Notes under the pieces: model-generated | What the model was told of the DNA's origin: nothing | The model's database searches: none | What the model saw: the letters and a program-made list of their open reading frames with translations, nothing else | Program-made: the position numbers and the translations under genes | In this document: piece after piece, positions 1-6,307 of the stretch | How positions within the stretch are numbered: position 1 is the first letter of the stretch | Layout: each line of letters begins with the position of its first letter | Source of the DNA: Glandiceps talaboti | Lineage: Eukaryota; Hemichordata; Enteropneusta; Spengelidae | NCBI RefSeq assembly: GCF_964340395.1 | Contig: NC_135568.1 | Location: 12,068,776-12,079,275 of the forward strand | Reading direction: 5' to 3' | Length of the DNA: 10,500 nucleotides

Positions 1-310
1 AATTTGCCAAAGTTCCCCGAGTATTTTACTGGCTATTTTTCCAGGGTTACTGAAATCAGGGTTACCAAATCATACCAAAATCATGATACAAAGAATGGAA
101 ATCTGTGGTGGTTTGACCAGATTCCCCTCTCTGTTATTAAGACTCCTAACATTATCAAACATGCTGCAGAAGGAGACAATAAAAAGAGAAAAAAATATTT
201 AAAAAGTGAAAGAGGAAATTATTTGAACAATAATTCTAAAACACATCTAAATTGCTGAGTGAATGTGTTTCACTGGTTGCTAACACAACACATGTATGTA
301 TCATCCACAG
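1..310 (+). other. Intron (3' part) upstream of exon 1
   Basis: AT-rich non-coding sequence that ends in a clean acceptor, ATCCACAG, at 303-310. The open frame across the first 258 bases shows no domain, codon pattern or motif, so it is read as intron. No repeat or RNA gene is seen here. Confidence 0.75.
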
Positions 311-616
311 ATAAACCAGGACAACCAGGTATGCCATATATTAGCAACATCACCAAAGACTCTGTCCATGTCAGATGGGAACCACCAGTCAATGATGGTG
401 GTAGTCCGGTCACCAACTACATCGTAGAGAAACGTGAAACTACCAGTCGTCGCTGGTTCCGTGCCAGTCATTTGACTGAGTTGACTGACTTAGAGTACAA
501 TGTTATCAACCTAATTGAAGACTCTGAGTATGAATTCCGTATATTGGCTGAAAACAGAGCTGGACTAAGTGAACCAAGTAGACATTCCAAGGCTGTATTG
601 GTCAAAGATGATGTCG
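311..616 (+). CDS. Exon 1: fibronectin type III domain of a titin/twitchin/MLCK-like giant kinase
   Basis: This exon is 306 nt, exactly 102 codons, entered and left in phase 1 (acceptor CCACAG, donor GTAAGT at 617). It encodes one complete FnIII module: KPGQPGMP at the start, the B-strand Trp in VRWEPP, the NDGGSPVTNYIVEKRE turn typical of muscle A-band FnIII domains, and YEFRILAENRAGLSEPS near the end. In titin and twitchin such modules form the rigid rod that binds along the thick filament and positions the kinase. The symmetric 1-1 phase makes it a removable cassette. The family call is firm. Which FnIII it is within the protein cannot be said, because the upstream gene is missing. Confidence 0.93.
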
Positions 617-1054
617 GTAAGTCAAAATTTCTTTTACATTTAAAGAGAATTTTTTTGTGAAAATGCTTTTCCCTCATCATCCCAAAAACCAAAAACTGGT
701 ACAAGGATAAAAAACCAAGTTTGTTAAAAACCAATGGCAGATAGACAGTCCTCTCCTATTTATTCTTCAAGGTCATTGTCAGCTTAGGAGTAACATTTAA
801 GAATGAAAAACCGTTATCTGACAGATTTACAAATAGTTGGTCCTGGACATACAAATGATTCTATCAAATACTAATGGTTCCACTGAACTAGTCCAAGACC
901 ATGAGATTGAAACATTGGAGTGTAACCTGTGGTTGTTCCTACCTATCCCTGTGACTCCACTGATGACATAATACTAATTCAAGACCATTAGACTCAAACA
1001 TTGGGGTTTAAGCTGACTTCACTAAATCAAAATTCCATTTCTCTGTACCAACAG
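617..1054 (+). other. Intron 1
   Basis: 438-nt intron with donor GTAAGT and acceptor CCAACAG. It contains an imperfect direct duplication (880-925 and 958-1015) listed separately. No coding potential or RNA gene is seen. Confidence 0.85.
880..1015 (+). repeat. Diverged tandem duplication in intron 1
   Basis: The stretch starting CCACTGA at about 880 and running through CAAGACCAT...AAACATTGGAG is repeated from about 958 as CCACTGA...CAAGACCATTAGACTCAAACATTGGGG, with a small insertion. About 45-58 nt per copy. This is an old local duplication with no visible function. Confidence 0.6.
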
Positions 1055-1339
1055 AAGTGATACCAGCTCATTTCACCAAAGAACTAGACACCACCTATGT
1101 TGTAAGAGGTAAAGAAGCCACACTGACATGTGAAGTAGCAGGCTATCCACAACCAGATGTACAATGGTATCGTCTAGGAAGACAAATCAGTCATAGCCAT
1201 AAATACAAGATTGAACCATTTGGTCATATCCACACACTTACTATCAAGGATGTCTATGATGAAGATACTGGTGACTATGCAGTCAGATGTATGAACAAAG
1301 CAGCTACTAAATCTAGTAGAGCTCAAGTACACATTCAGG
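1055..1339 (+). CDS. Exon 2: immunoglobulin (I-set) domain
   Basis: 285 nt, 95 codons, phase 1 to phase 1 (acceptor CCAACAG, donor GTAAGT at 1340). It encodes a full I-set Ig module: PAHFTKEL as the A strand, ATLTCEVAGYP with the B-strand Cys, VQWYRLG with the core Trp, HTLTIKDV as the E strand, and the F-strand signature DTGDYAVRCMNKA with the second Cys. Its place, after an FnIII and before an Ig-FnIII pair leading to the kinase, matches the first of the two consecutive Ig domains before the titin kinase (A168 position). That equivalence rests on domain order, not on a direct alignment. Confidence 0.93.
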
Positions 1340-1775
1340 GTAAGTTACTAAGCTGTAATACTGATATTTGAGTTACCAAAATCTCTCATTTCTTGTACAT
1401 TTCCAAAACTGTAATAGCAATACTTGAGTTACCAAAATCTCTCATTCTGTAATACTGATATTTGAATTGCCAAAATCATTCATTCCTTGTACATTTTTCC
1501 AAAATTATGTCGTGCTTTAGAGACCAAAATCTGTCATTGTTTGTCATACATTTCTATCACGGTGTAATATTGTTACCAAAATCTCTTCAGTTCTTTTAGA
1601 ACTTTTCCAAACTGTACAATAATTTAGTAACCAAACTGTCATTTCCTGTGCAGAATTTGAATGACCATCATTCACTCTTCCACATCAAATCATGCTTTTC
1701 TTGAGATATATGTGTTTGATTATCCTGTAATGTAAAGTTACGTAATAATATATTATGTCAAATTTCTTTTTCCAG
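1340..1775 (+). other. Intron 2
   Basis: 436-nt intron, mostly made of a diverged tandem repeat at 1353-1650 (separate entry). It ends in the pyrimidine-rich acceptor TTTCTTTTTCCAG. Confidence 0.85.
1353..1650 (+). repeat. Diverged tandem repeat array, about six units
   Basis: A recurring pattern of CTGTAATA...TTGAGTTACCAAAATCTCTCATT...TTGTACATTTCCAAA is seen about six times, starting near 1353, 1409, 1447, 1503, 1560 and 1611. Unit lengths vary from about 40 to 57 nt. The core ACCAAAATCT/CCAAA is the best-kept part. Later units are more diverged, as in an old satellite-like expansion inside an intron. Confidence 0.75.
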
Positions 1776-2351
1776 TCGCACCCAAGGTGAACTTACCCCA
1801 TCGTCTACGTGCACCACTCATCTGCGTACAAGGTGAAACAACCAAAATGCGCGTACCATTTACTGGTATTCCTATACCAACAATCTCATGGGATAAGAAT
1901 GGTACTGACATCACTGAAGACAGTCACTATGAAATCAAGACAACAGAAACAGAGACAACGCTGACAATACAAAATATCACCAAAGCACACAGTGGTAAAT
2001 ACGCTGTAGTAGCTACCAATCTACTTGGACATGATACAGGTACTATCACCTTATCTATCCTGAGAAGTCCAGATGCACCAAGAGACCTCCAAGTTATGGA
2101 TGTCGGCAAAGACTCTGTTAGACTTACGTGGCTTCCACCTGTACATGATGGCGGTGCTGATGTAACATCTTTCTTGATTGAGAAATGTGAAGTTGGTATC
2201 ACTACATGGACAAGAGCTATCACTACTAGAAATACATCCCATACACTGGTTGGTCTTAAGGAGAACACAGAGTACCAATTCCGTAGTAGAGCACTCAATC
2301 TACATGGTGTTAGTGAAGCATCAGAAGCCAGCAAAACAGTCAAGACTGCTC
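1776..2351 (+). CDS. Exon 3: Ig domain plus FnIII domain in one exon
   Basis: 576 nt, 192 codons, phase 1 to phase 1 (acceptor TTTTTCCAG, donor GTAAGT at 2352). The first half is an Ig: APKVNLPHRL, GETTKMRVPFTG, PTISWDKNG with the core Trp, TTLTIQNITKAHSGKYAV. The usual B- and F-strand Cys are absent (R-V-P and A-V-V), as in many intracellular muscle Ig domains. The second half is a FnIII: SPDAPRDLQVMDV, VRLTWLPPVHDGGADVTSF, IEKCE and YQFRSRALNLHGVSEAS. The Ig-FnIII pair with no intron between is the unit just before the kinase in titin (A169-A170), twitchin and MLCK. An antisense frame of 138 codons over this exon is a shadow. Confidence 0.94.
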
Positions 2352-2740
2352 GTAAGTACCTTTACAGAAATTAAGGTCTATCACTCTCGCTAGACTCATA
2401 GACTGGTCATTGCAGGCACTCCACATTGCTATCACAATGATGAAGCTTTCAAGGTACTTCCTGGCATGCTATGATGTATGTTTGTAAACCAAATGTACCT
2501 TACAACTCAAGAATCCCTTACCATTTACTAGTTGACTACCTCATATTCACAATGTTCTCTTTCCCAGATCATGTCAAATCTACAACGTCCTTGAAAGAGC
2601 CCCTCTTAGTGCAAACTAATCCAAAATTCCAACCTATTTAAAAACTCCAGTACTAACAAAAAATTGAAGCTACAGTATATTCAGTCACCTGATTCTTCCT
2701 TTTGATTAGTTAACTCATTGTTGATTTTATTCCCTAACAG
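2352..2740 (+). other. Intron 3
   Basis: 389-nt intron with donor GTAAGT and acceptor TTCCCTAACAG. I see no repeat, RNA gene or coding remnant in it. Confidence 0.85.
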
Positions 2741-2894
2741 CTCGTGTACCTGAGAGACCAGACTTTGAAGATTATGAGTACAAACGTAGATTCTATGACA
2801 CTCAAGTTGATCGTCAATTCTTACCATATGAAGTATTGAGAGGTAGACCTGGATCTGTGTATGACTACTATGAGATCTGTGAAGAACTTGGAAG
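2741..2894 (+). CDS. Exon 4: tyrosine-rich N-terminal linker and start of kinase domain
   Basis: 154 nt, phase 1 to phase 2 (acceptor CCCTAACAG, donor GTAAAT at 2895). It encodes about 51 residues with no Ig or FnIII fold. Segments such as PERPDFEDYEYKRRFYD and QFLPYEVLRGRPG precede VYDYYEICEELGR, which is the first beta strand of the kinase. Seven Tyr are present. Its position between the last FnIII and the kinase matches the N-linker of twitchin-type kinases, a segment reported in that family to pack on the kinase and to be released by stretch. The last codon (Arg) is split with exon 5, giving ELGRGAYG across the junction. The kinase side is certain; a force-sensing role is inferred from family knowledge only. 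Confidence 0.9.
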
Positions 2895-3360
2895 GTAAAT
2901 GTAGCTGTACTTAATTTTATGACTTGCATTTATAAAAGTATCATCTCCTTCACTTTCTGGATAAAGCTCTTCCTATAACTCAGTTTTAGTTCAATAAAAT
3001 GTTTATAAAGAAAAATTTTTGAAAAGTTTTAAAAATCTACATTTCCATATAAGTACTGATCTATTAGGCCAAAAGTCCACTACAGGACGAAGTGAAAAGA
3101 TTAAAATTACAAATTCAATTCAATTCAGTACAGAAAATAGATATGCACACATCTTTAGTGTTATTGATACATAGCTAATGCCGATTATTAAACAGAGTTA
3201 GATATATGATGACCAGCAAATGTTCGCATAACTTTTACAAAATAAAGTTCTATGAAATATGGTTTATATTCACAGAGGTTGCTATGGTAACGTTCTATGG
3301 AAATCTTTTAATTTGACAAAATATATTCATACTAAATATGGTGTGTTGTACTTTAAACAG
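2895..3360 (+). other. Intron 4
   Basis: 466-nt AT-rich intron with donor GTAAAT and acceptor CTTTAAACAG. Its last 115 bases contain a second, degenerate copy of the exon 5 acceptor and P-loop start (3247-3291, separate entry). The rest shows nothing recognisable. Confidence 0.85.
3247..3291 (+). repeat. Degenerate duplicate of the exon 5 acceptor and P-loop start
   Basis: Positions 3272-3289 match 3357-3374 (the exon 5 acceptor and first codons) at 16 of 18 bases: ACAGAGGT, two mismatches, CTATGGTA. The shared words GTTCTATG (3247, 3292) and AAATATGGT (3255, 3334) lie in the same order upstream of each copy, so this looks like a short tandem duplication with an insertion in the second copy. 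Read from an acceptor at 3275 it would encode GCYGNV, mimicking GAYGTV, but the frame meets TGA at 3391. Confidence 0.6.
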
Positions 3361-3561
3361 AGGTGCCTATGGTACAGTGTTCCGTGCTATTGAGAAAGCA
3401 TCTGGAAAGACCTGGGCTGCTAAGTTCATTACAGTTGGACGAGAAGAGAGAGCTGCAGTCAAGAGAGAGATTGAAATCATGGCTATGTTACATCATCCAA
3501 GATTACTGCAGTTACATGAAGTCTTTGAAACTGATCACGAAATTATCATGATCATTGAATT
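3361..3561 (+). CDS. Exon 5: kinase N-lobe (P-loop, catalytic Lys, helix C)
   Basis: 201 nt, phase 2 to phase 2 (acceptor TTTAAACAG, donor GTAAGA at 3562). It encodes the kinase small lobe: the glycine loop RGAYGTVFR, the ATP-binding Lys in TWAAKFI (codon 3422-3424), helix C with REIEIMAMLHHPRL (Glu that pairs with the Lys), and the hinge approach HEIIMIIE. All N-lobe residues needed for catalysis are present. The pattern closely follows MLCK and twitchin kinases. A longer open frame reaching upstream to 3338 is ruled out by the AG acceptor and by frame continuity with exon 4. Confidence 0.96.
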
Positions 3562-3617
3562 GTAAGAACCATTTGTTAGTTTCTTTTTTGGTATGAAGGG
3601 GCTGGGTCAGAATGTAA

Positions 3618-4028
3618 GGGACGATCGCACAGTGTCACACAAACTCAATAAGCGAATTCATTAGTTTAGGGGGGAGGGGGTCTGGCAGCAGTGCAATTGC
3701 TGATCTTCATTTTCGTACTTGTAAACTTTCACTCCTTCAATGAAAACAGCTTTTGTATTTACTACTGAGATGTTGATTAAAGTTGATAAAAAATTATTTC
3801 TGATGTGAGATATGGTGCTGGGTTTCTGGTAGTATTTTAATGATCTTTAATGTGTTTATAATCATGTTTTTACATTATACTGATCATAGTGGTGTGACCG
3901 CTACAGTTTTCATCATAGTTTGCATCATATATAAATGTTTGATATCACATTCGTTTAGGGGAGGGGTTTTGACCTAAACGAATGATGTTTGTTCGTTGAG
4001 AGCTTGTGCGACTTTGTGCGACTGTCCC
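3618..4028. mobile_element. MITE-like element with long terminal inverted repeats, probably PIF/Harbinger type
   Basis: The left end begins GGGACGATCGCACAGTGTC (3618) and the right end, read as reverse complement from 4028, begins GGGACAGTCGCACAAAGTC. The two ends pair over about 53-56 nt (left to 3670, right from 3973): 23 of the first 29 positions agree, and the inner ends CATTnGTTTAGG agree at 11 of 12. TAA flanks both ends (3615-3617 and 4029-4031), fitting the 3-bp TWA target-site duplication of PIF/Harbinger elements. There is no transposase coding, so it is a non-autonomous element. The inverted repeats are directly visible; the superfamily is inferred from the TSD and the GGG start. 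Confidence 0.72.
3948..3984. repeat. Perfect 12-bp inverted repeat inside the MITE-like element
   Basis: CATTCGTTTAGG at 3948-3959 is the exact reverse complement of CCTAAACGAATG at 3973-3984, with a 13-nt G-rich loop between. Its left arm plus following G run also resembles the inner end of the left terminal repeat (3659-3680) in direct orientation. It would form a stable hairpin and gives the element a subterminal fold-back. Confidence 0.85.
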
Positions 4029-4230
4029 TAAGACAGTATGGCATATATAATGTATGCAGCAGTACGAATGTGTGTTAGGGTGTGTGCGTGCAGATGTTGT
4101 ACACAAGTGTATGTGTCCTAGTCAAAATAGTGGCAACTGAGATTGTGGATATTTCGTTTCTCAATCTTATCATTATCACAATTTCCATATTTTTCTGGAA
4201 CTAATGACTGATTATTGCTTTTGATTACAG

Positions 4231-4372
4231 CTTATCTGGTGGTGAACTGTTTGAACGGTTGATAGATGAGAACTACGTACTAACAGAACCTGAAGTAGTG
4301 ATATACATGAGACAACTATGTGAAGGCATGAAGTATATGCATGAAAAACATATACTACATCTCGACATCAAG
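4231..4372 (+). CDS. Exon 6: kinase hinge, C-lobe start and catalytic loop
   Basis: 142 nt, phase 2 to phase 0 (acceptor GATTACAG, donor GTAAGA at 4373). It joins exon 5 to read [14 protein letters not shown], the hinge and helix D typical of MLCK/twitchin/titin kinases. Then follow [16 protein letters not shown] (helix E) and the catalytic loop HLDIK, with the catalytic Asp at codon 4364-4366 and the loop Lys as the last codon. Most relatives have HLDLK, so Leu to Ile is a conservative change. The HxDxK motif is intact. Confidence 0.96.
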
Positions 4373-4654
4373 GTAAGATAATCAAACCATTAGTCTGTAC
4401 TGCTTGGAAATCTTATTCTGGTTGTGCTAGCACTGGCCTAGTTCAGTACATAGTGTCCACATCCCTGCATACAGTACATGTGAAGGGCTTCAGTCGTCTA
4501 CACTCCATTAGCCATTTTCAACATGGATGAAGTAATCCCATTGATAGGTTATAAAGAAGATGAAAAATCTATCATTCAAAATTTTGTCAGATATTCATAT
4601 TTTAATTGTACGCCTGGTCATCATTCATCATGGTTTTTTTCTTGTCTTTTCCAG
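4373..4654 (+). other. Intron 6
   Basis: 282-nt intron with donor GTAAGA and acceptor TCTTTTCCAG. Much of it (4397-4510) is a copy of the repeat also found in intron 7. Confidence 0.85.
4397..4510 (+). repeat. Interspersed repeat, copy A (shared with intron 7)
   Basis: This stretch aligns along its length with 4915-5030: CTGTACTG at the start, CTGGTTGTGCTAGC against CTGGTTGCGCCAGC, GGCCTAGTTCAGT against GGACTAGCTCAGT, ATAGTGTCC, and ATACAGTACA followed by GGCTTCAGTC. By eye about three quarters of positions agree. It ends in the start of a further CACTCCAT unit. Same orientation in both introns. Confidence 0.75.
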
Positions 4655-4854
4655 CCTGAAAACATGTTATGTGAGACACGTACTGGCTATGATATCAAAC
4701 TGATTGACTTTGGTCTGGCACAGAAACTAGAACCTGGTGAACAAGTCCGTGTTGTATTTGGTACTCCTGAATTTGTAGCACCAGAAGTTGTCAACTTTGA
4801 ACCTATTGGTACTCCAACTGACATGTGGACTCTCGGTGTCATGGCATATGTGTT
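4655..4854 (+). CDS. Exon 7: kinase activation segment (DFG to APE) and helix F
   Basis: 200 nt, phase 0 to phase 2 (acceptor TTTTCCAG, donor GTAAGT at 4855). It completes HLDIK with PENML, then encodes IKLIDFGLAQKL with the metal-binding Asp intact (codon 4706-4708), the activation segment FGTPEFVAPEVV, and TDMWTLGVMAYV (helix F). The FGTPEFVAPE and EPIG motifs are almost the same as in smooth-muscle MLCK. Vertebrate titin kinase has an atypical EFG in place of DFG; this protein does not, so it is predicted to be an active Ser/Thr kinase. An in-frame extension upstream to 4523 is intron readthrough. Confidence 0.96.
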
Positions 4855-4914
4855 GTAAGTTAACATTGTTATTCATTTTGTATGGTAGATGTATTCAGTA
4901 TTTTTCAGACTGCA

Positions 4915-5030
4915 CTGTACTGTTTAGGAACCTCTCTCTGGTTGCGCCAGCTCTGGACTAGCTCAGTGCTAATATAGTGTCCATGTCACTCTATACAGTA
5001 CACTTGTATGGCTTCAGTCATCACCACACA
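4915..5030 (+). repeat. Interspersed repeat, copy B (shared with intron 6), with a tRNA A-box-like motif
   Basis: Related to 4397-4510 over about 115 bp. It contains TAGCTCAGTGCT at 4959-4970, which resembles a tRNA internal promoter A box, and a degenerate GGCTTCAGTC downstream that is only loosely like a B box. This hints at a tRNA-derived SINE, but no poly-A or simple tail is seen, so the class stays open. Confidence 0.65.
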
Positions 5031-5134
5031 GTAGCTGAGTACATTTGTATGGCTCCAATCATCACCACTCCATACAGTACACTTGTAGGGCTTCAGCCAT
5101 TGCCACTCCATACAGTACACTTGTAGGGCCTGTG
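4987..5134 (+). repeat. Tandem array of 38-41 bp units
   Basis: Four units begin at 4987, 5025, 5066 and 5104. Each reads roughly CACTCCATACAGTACACTTG followed by TAGGGCTTCAGCCATTGC. The third and fourth are identical over their first 27 bases or so; the second is the most diverged; the fourth is cut short. It grows out of the 3' end of repeat copy B. Confidence 0.85.
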
Positions 5135-5243
5135 TATTTTTGACTGGAAAGTTGGACAATTTATACCATTGTGGCAATTTCATTTGTAAATCAAAATATC
5201 TATTCTGTGTATAAATGTTCAAAATGTTTTCTACCCATCATAG

Positions 5244-5641
5244 GTTGAGTGGTCTGTCACCATTCTTGGGTGAAGACGACCAAGAAACTCTCCGCAATGT
5301 TTCCAAAGCAGAGTGGGACTTTGATGAGGAATCATTTGAAGACATCTCGGATGAAGCACTTGACTGGATTGAGAAGTTACTAGTCAAAGACAAAACTACA
5401 CGTATGAGTGTACAGGAAGCCTTACGTCATCCATGGTTAAGAATGGACACTGATGAAGACGCTAGAAGAAAGGCAAGGAAACTATGCACAGATAAACTAA
5501 GACGATTCTATGAAAGAAGACAACCTAGAGGTGCTGGTGATACACTCTTGGCTCTCGGTAGACTGGCTCATATGGGTAGTTTACAACTGGTACACAAAGC
5601 CTTCCGTGGAAAGTCATTGTACGAACGAATACTCTACATGG
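5244..5641 (+). CDS. Exon 8: kinase C-lobe and MLCK-like regulatory tail
   Basis: 398 nt, phase 2 to phase 1 (acceptor CATCATAG, donor GTAAGC at 5642). It opens with LLSGLSPFLGEDDQETL, then AEWDFDEESFEDISDEAL, LLVKDKTTRMSVQEAL and HPWL, which ends the kinase fold. The rest is the C-terminal tail: KARKLCTDKLRRFYERR (to 5520), QPRGAG, LLALGRLAHMGSL (to 5583), then SLYERILYM. From KL to GRL it aligns without gaps with the autoinhibitory and calmodulin-binding segment of smooth-muscle MLCK, and the LGR motif also recurs in the twitchin tail. Pro (codon 5524-5526) stands where MLCK has its anchoring Trp. In this family the tail blocks the active site until released by calcium/calmodulin or by force. 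Which of these applies here is not settled by sequence. Confidence 0.95.
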
Positions 5642-6016
5642 GTAAGCTACGATACCAAGTTTTCTTTTCCAACACACCAAAAAAAATCATTTACAGAACT
5701 TACAAAAAATGAAAGTGTGAAAATACACAATACAGACACAAATCTGTGAGATTCGTAACAAAATCTGAACAAGTAGTCATGAAGTTAGTAAATTAACTAA
5801 TATCTGTGTAGCGCTACATATTGCAATTGTTTTCAGGGAAGTGCAGAATAGTGGTCACTCGTGGCAGTTACACCGTTTTGTTCTGTGTTAAGGAGTCTTG
5901 TCGCATTCCTATCTCTAGTTTAACATCAACTGCAACTCCCTAGCTCCAAATGAATTTTTATGTCAGCCCATTATTCTACAGCCTTGCTTAATTTGGAGTC
6001 CATCCTATCCTTTCAG
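5642..6016 (+). other. Intron 8
   Basis: 375-nt intron with donor GTAAGC and acceptor TATCCTTTCAG. I see no repeat, RNA gene or exon remnant. Confidence 0.85.
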
Positions 6017-6307
6017 ATGCATACGATGCAGCACCAAGATTTGTAATACCCCTAGAAAACACCATGGCACTTGAAGGCCATGCTACTCGCTTTGAGTGTG
6101 AAGTTGCCGCTCTAACCGAACCAATGATCACATGGTACTTTGAAAGACAACTGTTGAAGATTGGCCACAAATACCGAATGTTCTATGACGATCGTAACTA
6201 CTCCTTTGTGGTCAAAGACACTGACGTTGATGATGTTGGCAAATATACCTGCAAAGCCATCAACTCTTACGGCCATGCCACAAGTACAGCCTTTTTGGAA
6301 ATCCAAT
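6017..6307 (+). CDS. Exon 9: Ig domain directly after the kinase tail
   Basis: 291 nt, 97 codons, phase 1 to phase 1 (acceptor CCTTTCAG, donor GTGAGT at 6308). It encodes an I-set Ig: AAPRFVIPLENTMALEGH, ATRFECEVAA with the B-strand Cys, ITWYFERQLL with the core Trp, YSFVVKDTDVDDVGKYTCKAINSYG with the F-strand Cys, and TAFLEIQ. It corresponds to the Ig that follows the kinase in all relatives: titin M1, the first post-kinase Ig of twitchin, and the telokin Ig of MLCK. The ATG at 6064 inside the exon is an internal Met, not a start. Antisense open frames here are shadows. Confidence 0.95.

Larger units (their letters stand above)
3562..4230 (+). other. Intron 5
   Basis: 669 nt, with donor GTAAGA and acceptor TTTTGATTACAG. 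It holds a 411-bp inverted-repeat element (3618-4028) and, after it, a GT-rich stretch around 4066-4120. Without the element the intron would be about 255 nt. Confidence 0.85.
4855..5243 (+). other. Intron 7
   Basis: 389-nt intron with donor GTAAGT and acceptor CCATCATAG. It contains copy B of the shared repeat and a tandem array (4915-5134). The remaining 5135-5243 is plain AT-rich sequence. Confidence 0.85.

Noticed and set aside
4-258. Open frame of 84 codons at the window start, with a TTTTTCCAG at 37-45 that could be an acceptor
   Set aside because: No Ig, FnIII or other domain pattern, Lys/Asn-rich translation typical of AT-rich intron, and exon 1 has its own good acceptor at 303-310.
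1927-2343. 138-codon open frame on the minus strand
   Set aside because: It lies wholly opposite exon 3, whose plus-strand reading is a clear Ig-FnIII pair; the antisense product has no recognisable features.
4066-4120. GT-rich stretch with a TTAGGGT word, considered as a telomere-like or Z-DNA microsatellite
   Set aside because: Only one TTAGGG and no regular repeat; ordinary low-complexity intron sequence.
4523-4654. Possible extension of exon 7 upstream in the same frame
   Set aside because: The sequence lacks homology, and the CCAG acceptor at 4651-4654 joins exon 6 exactly between HLDIK and PEN.
4955-5024. tRNA gene suggested by the A-box-like TAGCTCAGTGCT
   Set aside because: No acceptor stem, anticodon arm or proper B box (GGTTCGANNCC) can be paired; at most a tRNA-derived repeat.
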